A DNA stretch of 64,000 nucleotides, from NCBI RefSeq assembly GCF_030994125.1, contig NZ_CP099917.1:1736001-1800000 (forward strand), read 5' to 3'. Positions 56,684-64,000 of this stretch are shown one piece after another (the stretch's first letter is position 1; each line of letters opens with the position of its first letter). The position numbers and the translations under genes were made by a program. Source of the DNA: Pseudoalteromonas xiamenensis. GTDB taxonomy: Bacteria > Pseudomonadota > Gammaproteobacteria > Enterobacterales > Alteromonadaceae. A model generated the notes under the pieces. It searched no databases and was not told the DNA's origin. It saw only the letters and a program-made list of their open reading frames with translations.

Positions 56684-59269
56684 TTATTGGTTGCCGGAAT
56701 AATGTAACTGTGCGGGTTCTGAGTAATTCGGCGCATCATCATAACTAAATACGGCGTAGTATTTTGGTACACTCGGATTGCCAAAATTGTCTAAGGTGTA
56801 GTTGTCTTTACCACCATATAATTTCACACCATCGAATGGTGAACGGGGGGGATGGAAACGGTTGCGCACCACAAAACTACCCACAAAATCCTCATCACTT
56901 GGGTTATTCCACGTGAGTTTTACAACGCCATTTTCCACTTGTGCTTGCAAATTGGTGGGTGCTTCGACGGGTTCTTTGCGTCGTTCAATATAACGAATGT
57001 GCAGCTCTGCAGGTTGTGAATCTTGGCAATTATTCCAATTTACTAGCGCATCTGTTGCCTTTGATTCTGCCGTGGCTCGGATAATAAAATAAAAAGGACG
57101 TTTCGCTTCATGTAACCGTTCTAGCTCCTGCAAACTAAAACTGTCAAAAATGAAATGATGTACTGCACGTTCCTTCAATTGCTCGTTACTGACTTCATAG
57201 CCAATGTATTCGATTTTTTGTCGTTGTTTAACATGGGCATAATCCACGTCATTCAGTTCAACCAATTCAATCGTAAAACGCACGTCTTTTGCACCAGCAA
57301 TCGCGTTACTGGAACGTAGCGTTAGTCGCGCACTGGTGAAAACGGTTTTTTCAGGCTCAAGTTCGGTATTCAATTCAAACGCCATTTGTCCATAAACAAT
57401 GTCACCCGCACCATCAAACCCAGAGGCTAAGCGGTCAGCAACCACGTATTCTTTAAAAATGGTGTTGCAGCTACTGGGGGCAAGTTTCAATTCACTTTCA
57501 GGCAGTTGGTAAACCAGTTCAAGATTCGGACGATAATGTAAGCCACAACCAAATGGACCATAGCCAATATCAAACTGCATAATTTGTGAATCGTTTCCAA
57601 GTGGCAGACTCATTGGCCCTTGAATACGAAGCAACAATTTACGTCCCTCTATCAGCTTATCGAGAATCGCACGCTCAACACCATTAAACGACCATTTTAA
57701 CCAAATGCCTTGCGTCATTTTGTCTGAGCCATACGTATAGCCAAGGGTATGCAACACTTTCGCTCCCATCACGCTCTCATAATCGTATATGTCTGCCACG
57801 CTGGTGACGTCTAAAATAGACACGGACCACTCACCGTAATTCTCAATTTTTGCGGCAACTCGATTCATGGGATACAAGTAAAAGTGTGCTGTTTGAATCG
57901 TGGATTTTGGCACTAGGGTGGATAAATCAAATTGCACGACCCCAACGCTTATCCCGCGTTGCTTGTCTATCCCGATAAACATCGAGTTATACCCAAAGTG
58001 CTCACGGTTTTTTGGCTGATTCAATTTAGACAAGTACCCAACGGTGTCGCGAGTTGGAAATAAGGTTCGTGCGCTTTCATGGCGCTCAAGACGAGTTTTG
58101 AGGCGCAGCTCTGGACTAAAAGGTGATTTGATTTTCGTTACTTTGTCTACCGCTCGAATGTTGTAAAAGTAGAAATGTCCACTCTTCAACTGCGTATCCG
58201 TGAACGACAGTGATTTAGTAATGGCAACTAAACTGCTTTCACCACACGCACTTTTATTGTGTTCATTGCGATACACTTCAAAATAGATATCGTCGCGGCT
58301 CTGATATTGCCACTCAAGCTCCACACTATCGTGATCCACGTCTTTGATAGTAAACCTTTCAACACGAGCAGGCGCAATGGGAGAATAATTTATCGATTCA
58401 CTAAGCGCATACAAAATCGCAGGGATATTTTCAGCAATGCTCTCTGACATGTTTTTCATGTAATCTGGGATGTTTCGTGTGCCCACCTCAACAACGGTCG
58501 CAATGATCCCTTTTCGATAATAATATTCTCGGCCACTTCCATGAATCAGTTGTGCTGGCGGTTTGCCTCGATGGATACCGTATTGGCGTCCCGTGACTTT
58601 CTTAATTTCATGATTCATGTTGGCACACAGCACGTTGAGATCCGTACCTTCAATTTCAACTTCGTGATTGAATTTATGTGCAGGGAAAAACACGTTGCCT
58701 TGAGAGTGGTAATCAAGCGCAATACGAATGTTGTCATGAACTTCCACAAAATCACGGATAGCGCACGTTTCAGGCTCTGAAAAAGCGTGAGGACCACCAT
58801 ACGTATTAGATGACGTATTTTGGTTTTTCATAAACTTAGCATCAAAATTGCGATTTAAATCGACCCCAAACGTGCCATCGCCATTATTACGGCGATTTTT
58901 GCGCCAGAACGAGAAATGATTACGCGAGTATTCAAAACCATCGGGGTTTAAACAGGGCACCATATACAGCGTATTACGCGTTAACGCGCTTTGTAACTTA
59001 GGGTTAAAACGGTAGTTATCCATGACATATTGAATAAATTTGATGGCGAGTTCGTTGCCAATCCATTCTCTTGCGTGAATAGAACCGGTATACAGTAACG
59101 CAGGCTTGTCGTCTGCGTATGTCACGTCGAGCGAAATAGTCGCGAGCATGATGGGCCTACCTTCCCACGTCTCACCGATACTTTGTAGACGGATCAAATG
59201 TGGGTGAGCGCTCATCGCGCGCTGTAAAAAGGCAATGGTTTCTTGATACGAAGTGTATTGAATTTTCAT
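56684..59269 (-). CDS. M14 zinc carboxypeptidase with FN3 and beta-sandwich modules
   Basis: 861 residues from MKIQYTSYQ (AGGA 10 nt upstream); an overlapping GTG at 59350 would add 27 residues. The M14 domain (1-295) has zinc ligands H65, E68 (HAREW) and H188, substrate residues N139-R140, and catalytic E261. By alignment to carboxypeptidase A, R247 falls at position 255, the S1' specificity residue; arginine there goes with acidic C-terminal residues. Then FN3 (about 300-400), two beta-sandwich modules resembling DNRLRE/CBM96 (FDLSTLVPKSTIQTAHFYL; SARLTLRSS), and a last FN3. No signal peptide, which is odd for such modules. Last gene of an operon with two ATP-grasp ligases. Confidence 0.82.
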   Translation of the reverse strand: MKIQYTSYQETIAFLQRAMSAHPHLIRLQSIGETWEGRPIMLATISLDVTYADDKPALLYTGSIHAREWIGNELAIKFIQYVMDNYRFNPKLQSALTRNTLYMVPCLNPDGFEYSRNHFSFWRKNRRNNGDGTFGVDLNRNFDAKFMKNQNTSSNTYGGPHAFSEPETCAIRDFVEVHDNIRIALDYHSQGNVFFPAHKFNHEVEIEGTDLNVLCANMNHEIKKVTGRQYGIHRGKPPAQLIHGSGREYYYRKGIIATVVEVGTRNIPDYMKNMSESIAENIPAILYALSESINYSPIAPARVERFTIKDVDHDSVELEWQYQSRDDIYFEVYRNEHNKSACGESSLVAITKSLSFTDTQLKSGHFYFYNIRAVDKVTKIKSPFSPELRLKTRLERHESARTLFPTRDTVGYLSKLNQPKNREHFGYNSMFIGIDKQRGISVGVVQFDLSTLVPKSTIQTAHFYLYPMNRVAAKIENYGEWSVSILDVTSVADIYDYESVMGAKVLHTLGYTYGSDKMTQGIWLKWSFNGVERAILDKLIEGRKLLLRIQGPMSLPLGNDSQIMQFDIGYGPFGCGLHYRPNLELVYQLPESELKLAPSSCNTIFKEYVVADRLASGFDGAGDIVYGQMAFELNTELEPEKTVFTSARLTLRSSNAIAGAKDVRFTIELVELNDVDYAHVKQRQKIEYIGYEVSNEQLKERAVHHFIFDSFSLQELERLHEAKRPFYFIIRATAESKATDALVNWNNCQDSQPAELHIRYIERRKEPVEAPTNLQAQVENGVVKLTWNNPSDEDFVGSFVVRNRFHPPRSPFDGVKLYGGKDNYTLDNFGNPSVPKYYAVFSYDDAPNYSEPAQLHYSGNQ

Positions 59270-59346
59270 AAGCTTGACGTCCTGATTTCTGACTTTGCGC
59301 GCGAATAGAGGAATCGAGGGGTAGGGTTTCCCCTCCCCCCAAATGG

Positions 59347-60720
59347 TCACGCTGGGGCGAATTGTTCACGCCAATGAGCAACGATTTTTTCTAGTTTCTT
59401 TTGCTTCAAATTGGGCACTTCACAAAGACGATAAGGATCGTGGTTTAACGCCTCAACAATGCCCGCCACGCCAAATAGCCCAAACATGTCTTCGACCATT
59501 TTGTTGCCTACGCCTTTGACCTCAAGAAGCAAGGTTTTTAAATCAGCTTCGCTGAATTCAGCGCCGGATACGTTGGAGAGCATTTCGCCACTTTCATCTG
59601 TATCTAACATGCCTTGCACCGCTTTGGCCGGGATCACTTTTGCACTAAGACGAAAATTATCCTGAAAGTTCCAGTGCTCACTTGGCCATTCTTCGCCATT
59701 CAATGGGTGGTTGGAAAGCAATGGAAACTGCTGTTCATCCATATCCACAAATTGGTCCCCAACATCTTGGCTTGGCGTATATTGACCAAAGTAGATATGA
59801 CGCATTGTTCGCAGCAAACTGGAATCAATTTTGCCTAGTTCTTCCCAGTTAAACAGTGGAATGAACGGCTTGCGGAATTTACCGTCAGATAATAGCCACA
59901 TCAAATACTGCCCTATCCAATCTCGGATATAAGGAAAGGCAGCAAAGGCTGTTGCACATTCTAAAATGCGTAATTTGCCATCTTTACCAAGCGCAATGTC
60001 ACACGCCCAGTATTCCGCTTTTGCCGCTTTCGATGCGCGAGCGGCCAATGCGAGAACGGATTTAGGCACATCTTGATAGTCCATCGAACCGCCTTGGCTG
60101 GTATTCGTTAACCATTCACCGTCTGGCGGTCTGCGCCAAAATGCACAAACAGGCTTGTGGCCAATTAACATAACGCGAATGTCCGCTTCCATTGGCACAA
60201 AGTCTTGCACGTAAACCGGGTAATATTTACGTTCTTGCAGTAGCGCCATCGCCTCTTTAGCGCTATCCACTTTGTGGACAAAATAGCCACCATAATTCGA
60301 TGGGCCATAAGAGCGTTTAATAATTTTCGGATACGTGGCTTTTGCCAAATAACGTTCTGCGTTTTCTGGGATGTAGAAAATTTCGGTATGAGGGACCGGC
60401 AAATCATACTTGTGGCAAAAATGCGTGACGTTTTCTTTTGACTTGTTGGAAAATTGACTGTCCAAAGACGGTAAAAAACGGACATTAGGCAAGGCTCGCG
60501 CGATTTCTCGAAACGTTTCATAAGCCGTAGCTGGAATGTTGCCAATTAAGACATCTATTTTTTTGCGTTTTACTTCTGCAATAAAACGCGCTTTATCATT
60601 GCCCCAGTGATAAGTGACCGTTTCAATTTTTTCTGGCCAGCCTTTGAAATTCGATTTATCAAAAAAACGCAGTACGTAGTCTAAATACAATAGGCCGATT
60701 TTAGGTAAGGATGTTTTCAT
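59347..60720 (-). CDS. ATP-grasp (RimK-like) protein with C-terminal helix-hairpin-helix motifs
   Basis: 457 residues. A pre-ATP-grasp domain (about 1-110), then ATP-grasp core with PKIIKRSYGPSNYGGYFV, VQDFVPMEADIRVMLIG and CDIALGKDGKLRILECATAF. The usual metal-binding E-x-N reads E-C-A here, so the last metal ligand may be lost and activity is uncertain. The C-terminal 60 residues (LLLEVKGVGNKMVEDMF; DPYRLCEVPNLKQKKLEKI) form two helix-hairpin-helix repeats of the DNA-binding type, an unusual partner for an ATP-grasp enzyme. Two nt separate it from the upstream ATP-grasp gene. Confidence 0.72.
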   Translation of the reverse strand: MKTSLPKIGLLYLDYVLRFFDKSNFKGWPEKIETVTYHWGNDKARFIAEVKRKKIDVLIGNIPATAYETFREIARALPNVRFLPSLDSQFSNKSKENVTHFCHKYDLPVPHTEIFYIPENAERYLAKATYPKIIKRSYGPSNYGGYFVHKVDSAKEAMALLQERKYYPVYVQDFVPMEADIRVMLIGHKPVCAFWRRPPDGEWLTNTSQGGSMDYQDVPKSVLALAARASKAAKAEYWACDIALGKDGKLRILECATAFAAFPYIRDWIGQYLMWLLSDGKFRKPFIPLFNWEELGKIDSSLLRTMRHIYFGQYTPSQDVGDQFVDMDEQQFPLLSNHPLNGEEWPSEHWNFQDNFRLSAKVIPAKAVQGMLDTDESGEMLSNVSGAEFSEADLKTLLLEVKGVGNKMVEDMFGLFGVAGIVEALNHDPYRLCEVPNLKQKKLEKIVAHWREQFAPA

Positions 60721-60722
60721 GA

Positions 60723-61670
60723 CTAAGCCACCTTAGATTGCTTTTTTGCGAGTTGTCCGTAAGCACGCTTTTCAATTAAGCCCACCATCGCCTCTAGCTT
60801 GCGAGCATTGAAATTAATCCCCAGCGCTTCCTGATCAGGCGTCGCAAATGCAGGAATAGTATTTACTTCAAGCACCACATAACGTTCGAAATCACGGTCA
60901 TAAATGATGTCGACACCCGCGATGTCTAACCCCAAAATCGCCGTCGCGTTGATAGCAAGCTCGGCCACTTCATCATTGAGTTCGCGTACAAACACCGAAC
61001 CGCCACTCGTGATGTTCGTTTTCCAATCGTCTTTTGGTGCTTTACGGCCATAACAACCCACAACTTGGCCATCCACTACATCCACTCGAAAATCAGTGTG
61101 GTCGTAATTGATGAAACGCTCCACGTAGAAATAACGTAAATCCGTGCGCGTGAGGAAAGGAGTTAACATATTGAGCGCTTGCTCGCTGTCAATTTTGACA
61201 ATCCCCACACCACCCCAACCTTCTGTTGGTTTGTAAACGAGTTTGCCACCAAACTCATGCAAAGCCTGCTTTAACCCGTCCATATCATGTTTATGACACA
61301 GGCGATAATCGGCCGTGTGGATCCCATGTTGATTGAGTAAATGCGACGTGCGGAATTTATCCTCTGCTAACGCAAAGGCATTGAAATCATTAATCGTCGG
61401 AATAGACTGACTTAACACTTGATAGAGATAAACTTGGAACTGGCTTTGCTCACCCGCGTTATAGCTCAAGAAGGTTGAGAGGGACTCCATGTTGACGCCA
61501 TTGCACGTGATGATCCCATCTTGCGCGCGCGCATCGCGCAGATTCAACCCAGTGGTCGTTTGAATGCCGCGCGCATTCAATGCTTTTACTAATTTCTCTT
61601 CAATCGCCGCCCCACCACTGTTTTGATACATCCATAGTCCTACGTGAGGATTCATCTCTGTGTTCGCCAT
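60723..61670 (-). CDS. ATP-grasp ligase, RimK/glutathione synthetase-like
   Basis: 315 residues from MANTEMNPHVG, set by GGAG 6 nt upstream (an ATG at 61682 lies before it). ATP-grasp features: KLVYKPTEGWGGVGIVKI, the VERFINYDHTDFRVDVVDG segment, KTNITSGGSV, and metal ligands D and LEVNTIPAF (E-x-N intact). Fits the RimK family, which forms peptide-type bonds between a carboxylate and an amine using ATP (RimK adds glutamate to ribosomal protein S6). Substrates here are unknown. First gene of the operon; divergent from the M20 peptidase. Confidence 0.78.
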   Translation of the reverse strand: MANTEMNPHVGLWMYQNSGGAAIEEKLVKALNARGIQTTTGLNLRDARAQDGIITCNGVNMESLSTFLSYNAGEQSQFQVYLYQVLSQSIPTINDFNAFALAEDKFRTSHLLNQHGIHTADYRLCHKHDMDGLKQALHEFGGKLVYKPTEGWGGVGIVKIDSEQALNMLTPFLTRTDLRYFYVERFINYDHTDFRVDVVDGQVVGCYGRKAPKDDWKTNITSGGSVFVRELNDEVAELAINATAILGLDIAGVDIIYDRDFERYVVLEVNTIPAFATPDQEALGINFNARKLEAMVGLIEKRAYGQLAKKQSKVA

Positions 61671-61731
61671 GCCTGTCTCCATTTTGCGCGAGCATTTTTG
61701 CTCAAAATTTAATCCTTTTTTATTGTACGCG

Positions 61732-61757
61732 TTGGTCTATGACAACTTTTTGACCAA
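61732..61757. promoter_or_regulatory. Inverted repeat in the divergent ATP-grasp/M20 promoter region
   Basis: TTGGTC at 61732-61737 and GACCAA at 61752-61757, perfect 6-bp arms 14 nt apart, midway between the divergent starts. Candidate operator that could control both transcripts. A small hairpin GAGC-attttt-GCTC is at 61690-61703. Confidence 0.35.
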
Positions 61758-61846
61758 ATCTGCGCGCCAAAAACTGTTCATAAAACCTTCACTGAACTGC
61801 AACCAATCCTCGCCACGATGAGCGCAGTTTTGAATAGGGAAGCATC

Positions 61847-62968
61847 ATGGACACGCTCAATTTCACCGACTTAGCTACGTTGATAAACTGCAATTCTTAC
61901 AGCAAACACAAAGCCGGAGTAGATAAACACGGAGAGCTCATGGTTGAGCTAATTCAACCACTCGGAATGTCTCTCACTCGTTACCAACGCGACAACGTAG
62001 GCGATCACTTGCTGTTTCGCTCTGCACGTCGTTCAGGAAAAAAGGTGTTATTACTTGGCCACTTAGACACGGTTTTCCCACCGGATACGTTTACCGACTT
62101 CCACATGGACGAACAGTGGGTTTATGGACCCGGTGCCTGTGACATGAAAGGTGGCAACTTTGTGGCCCTTGAAGCACTGCGTTTTCTCAAACGGCAATTT
62201 GGACAGCTCGCCAATGTGGACTTTCTGCTGGTGAGCGATGAAGAAATAGGCAGTGACGATAGCCGTACACTGACTGAACATTTAGCGAAAAATTATGATG
62301 CCTGTCTGGTGTTTGAAGCCGCAGGCAAAAATCATGAAGTGGTGGTTGCCCGTAAAGGCATTGCAACATTTGAAATTACAATCGAAGGTAAGGCCGCACA
62401 CGCAGGCAACCATTACGCTGACGGTATTGATGCGAACTACGCAGCAGCGAACATGATCATTGAACTGTGCAACCTTACTGAACTGAAAAAAGGCAGCACC
62501 GTGAATGTGGGTAAAATCCAAGGAGGTATAGGTGCAAACACTATTTCACCTAAATCCACCTTACTCGTCGAAGCGCGTTTTACCAGCGATGTTGAACAAG
62601 CGCGTTTGCTCAATAGCATTGAAAACATTTGCCATGCGATTGAAGTAACGGGCGTCAAGGTCACGCTTTGTGGAGGGTTACAACGTCCAGTGATGATGCC
62701 TTCGGAGGCACAACAAGAACTGCTTGAAGAAGTTTCCGCGATTCTCGGCGAATCGATCCCGACCGAACGTCGCGGTGGGGTTTCTGATGCAAATATTGTT
62801 GCGGCAGCTGGTGTTCCAACACTAGATGGATTTGGCCCATTTGGTGACGGCGATCACACGATTCATGAACGCGCGTTGAAATCGAGCTTCTCAAAACGCA
62901 TTGAGCAAGTGAGCAAAATCCTTGCGGTGCTCTGTTTCGAAGAAGCGGTAGAGATGGCCAACGTTTAA
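61847..62968 (+). CDS. M20 family carboxypeptidase, glutamate carboxypeptidase (CPG2)-like
   Basis: 373 residues. Di-zinc site residues: H in [10 protein letters not shown], bridging D in [10 protein letters not shown], catalytic E and ligand E in SDEEIGS, and H in GDHTIHERA; dimerisation domain with [12 protein letters not shown] (about 182-193). The text follows Pseudomonas carboxypeptidase G2, which removes C-terminal glutamate from folates and peptides. No signal peptide. Divergent from the two ATP-grasp genes and M14 gene across 176 nt, which suggests shared control. Overlaps convergent mutM by 4 nt. Confidence 0.85.
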   Translation: MDTLNFTDLATLINCNSYSKHKAGVDKHGELMVELIQPLGMSLTRYQRDNVGDHLLFRSARRSGKKVLLLGHLDTVFPPDTFTDFHMDEQWVYGPGACDMKGGNFVALEALRFLKRQFGQLANVDFLLVSDEEIGSDDSRTLTEHLAKNYDACLVFEAAGKNHEVVVARKGIATFEITIEGKAAHAGNHYADGIDANYAAANMIIELCNLTELKKGSTVNVGKIQGGIGANTISPKSTLLVEARFTSDVEQARLLNSIENICHAIEVTGVKVTLCGGLQRPVMMPSEAQQELLEEVSAILGESIPTERRGGVSDANIVAAAGVPTLDGFGPFGDGDHTIHERALKSSFSKRIEQVSKILAVLCFEEAVEMANV

Positions 62969-63774
62969 CGTTGGCATCGCTTACAGTACACGGTGCTGCG
63001 CTGACCTAAACGGATTTCAGTCAGCTCCGTAAAGCACGAAACACACGGCTGTCCTTTGCGGCCATACACCAATAATTCCTGTGCAAAATAACCCGGTTTT
63101 CCATCACTTTGAGCAAAGTCTTTGAGGGTTGTGCCACCTTGTTCAATTGCGGCGGCCAACGTTGACTTAATGATGGGCGTTAATCGTTGGTAACGAGCCA
63201 ACGAAACTTTACCAGCCTCACATTGCGGATGAATACCGGCCTTGAACAAGGATTCATTCGCATAGATATTGCCCACCCCAACGACCACATGGTTATCCAT
63301 AATAAATTGCTTTATCGCCACTTTTTTCCCTCGTGACGCATCAAACAAATGCTTTGCTGTAAACGCCTCGGTTAACGGCTCTGGGCCTAGCTTTTTAAAC
63401 ACCGAATGACATTCATTCGGCTGCTGCCATAAACACGCCCCGAATCGACGCGGGTCGTTTAACCGTAAAGCCACCCCATTGTCGAAATGAAACTCAATGT
63501 GGTCGTGCTTTTTGAGAGGTTCAGTTTGTGAAACCACTCTTAAATTGCCCGACATCCCTAAATGCACAATGGCGCAGCCCACTGGCGAGTGCAAAAGTAA
63601 ATACTTAGCGCGGCGCTCAACGCTCGTAATGTGCTGACCAATGAGCGATTTAACGTCCTCTGGGACAGGCCAACGCAAATTGGGGTTATGAATTTTCACC
63701 TCAACCACAAGTTGATGTTCAATGTGCGGGCGTATTCCCAGTCGACTGACTTCGACCTCTGGTAATTCAGGCAT
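62965..63774 (-). CDS. mutM: Formamidopyrimidine-DNA glycosylase
   Basis: 269 residues. Starts MPELPEVEV with catalytic P1/E2 after Met removal and K in [11 protein letters not shown]2TH region [19 protein letters not shown]-terminal zinc finger [11 protein letters not shown] ... YCKRC. Removes 8-oxoguanine and formamidopyrimidines from DNA. Four nt separate it from the upstream partial gene. Confidence 0.96.
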   Translation of the reverse strand: MPELPEVEVSRLGIRPHIEHQLVVEVKIHNPNLRWPVPEDVKSLIGQHITSVERRAKYLLLHSPVGCAIVHLGMSGNLRVVSQTEPLKKHDHIEFHFDNGVALRLNDPRRFGACLWQQPNECHSVFKKLGPEPLTEAFTAKHLFDASRGKKVAIKQFIMDNHVVVGVGNIYANESLFKAGIHPQCEAGKVSLARYQRLTPIIKSTLAAAIEQGGTTLKDFAQSDGKPGYFAQELLVYGRKGQPCVSCFTELTEIRLGQRSTVYCKRCQR

Positions 63775-63778
63775 GGAC

Positions 63779-64000
63779 TTATTCGCTTTGTTCTGACGTT
63801 ATTGCTGAAGATTCAGCCATACGTGTATTGGCGTAAATGGGTTTAAAAAATTGATTCACTTGTTCAGGCGTAGGTGAAAACCACACTTGGCGTTGTTTAT
63901 CGTAAAAGAAGGGAGTGTTCCCTTGCTGGTAAAGCGTCACCACCCAAGGCAATTCTTGACCGGCCAACCAAAACTGAATGGCACTGCTAGGTTCTGGTAA
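63779..64000 (-). CDS. Hypothetical protein, C-terminal part (5' end outside window)
   Basis: The frame is open to the right edge; about 73 residues are visible ([38 protein letters not shown]). Rich in aromatic residues, no membrane segment or motif recognised. Four nt from mutM on the same strand, so probably co-transcribed. The internal TTG at 63967 is not a credible start. Confidence 0.6.
   Translation of the reverse strand, partial: LPEPSSAIQFWLAGQELPWVVTLYQQGNTPFFYDKQRQVWFSPTPEQVNQFFKPIYANTRMAESSAITSEQSE

Overview
The window reads as chromosomal DNA of a marine-type gammaproteobacterium, most likely in the Alteromonadales (Pseudoalteromonas/Shewanella-like). The basis is the core gene set: YacL, YihI, EngB, PolA, cytochromes c4 and c5, Rep, UbiK, ElbB, YifB, PurC and MutM, with polA, engB and yihI close together as in other gammaproteobacteria. 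Base composition is moderate and no tRNA, rRNA, IS element, prophage or CRISPR array was seen. Family assignments come from motifs and remembered family features, not from database searches.

Layout. 1-9.8 kb: end of a 2OG-Fe(II) oxygenase, YacL, an AEC transporter, an AtoE-type fatty-acid transporter, an M50 protease, a REC-EAL protein, an S9 peptidase split by a one-base frameshift, and an orphan OmpR-type regulator. 9.7-28.4 kb: housekeeping genes. A gene-free stretch (14.16-14.66 kb) holds a strong candidate for a CsrB-type regulatory RNA with a GacA/UvrY-like box. 28.3-38.5 kb: sulfurtransferase, heptosyltransferase, a four-gene run (cupredoxin, c-di-GMP protein, DUF3034 barrel, lipoprotein globin), purC, and an ABC/DUF3299 set with a His-rich loop.

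38.6-56.6 kb is a catecholate siderophore locus of the myxochelin type. It encodes isochorismate synthase, TonB receptor, AraC regulator, and a tightly overlapping operon: DHB-AMP ligase, isochorismatase-ArCP, a C-A-T-reductase NRPS, siderophore-interacting protein, EntA dehydrogenase, GSA-like aminotransferase, an amidohydrolase and an MFS exporter. An ECF sigma gene behind a Fur box lies next to it. Three promoters in the locus share TAAAT-N16-CGTCAT, the layout of iron-starvation sigma promoters, so the inferred hierarchy is Fur > ECF sigma > biosynthesis and AraC, with AraC probably acting on the receptor.

56.7-63.0 kb is the least familiar region: two ATP-grasp ligases (the second fused to tandem helix-hairpin-helix motifs) and an M14 carboxypeptidase in one operon, divergent from an M20 carboxypeptidase of the glutamate-carboxypeptidase type. 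The M14 enzyme has an arginine where acidic-residue-specific relatives have one. A system that adds and removes acidic residues is the best hypothesis, but substrates cannot be read from sequence. The window closes with mutM and a partial unknown gene.
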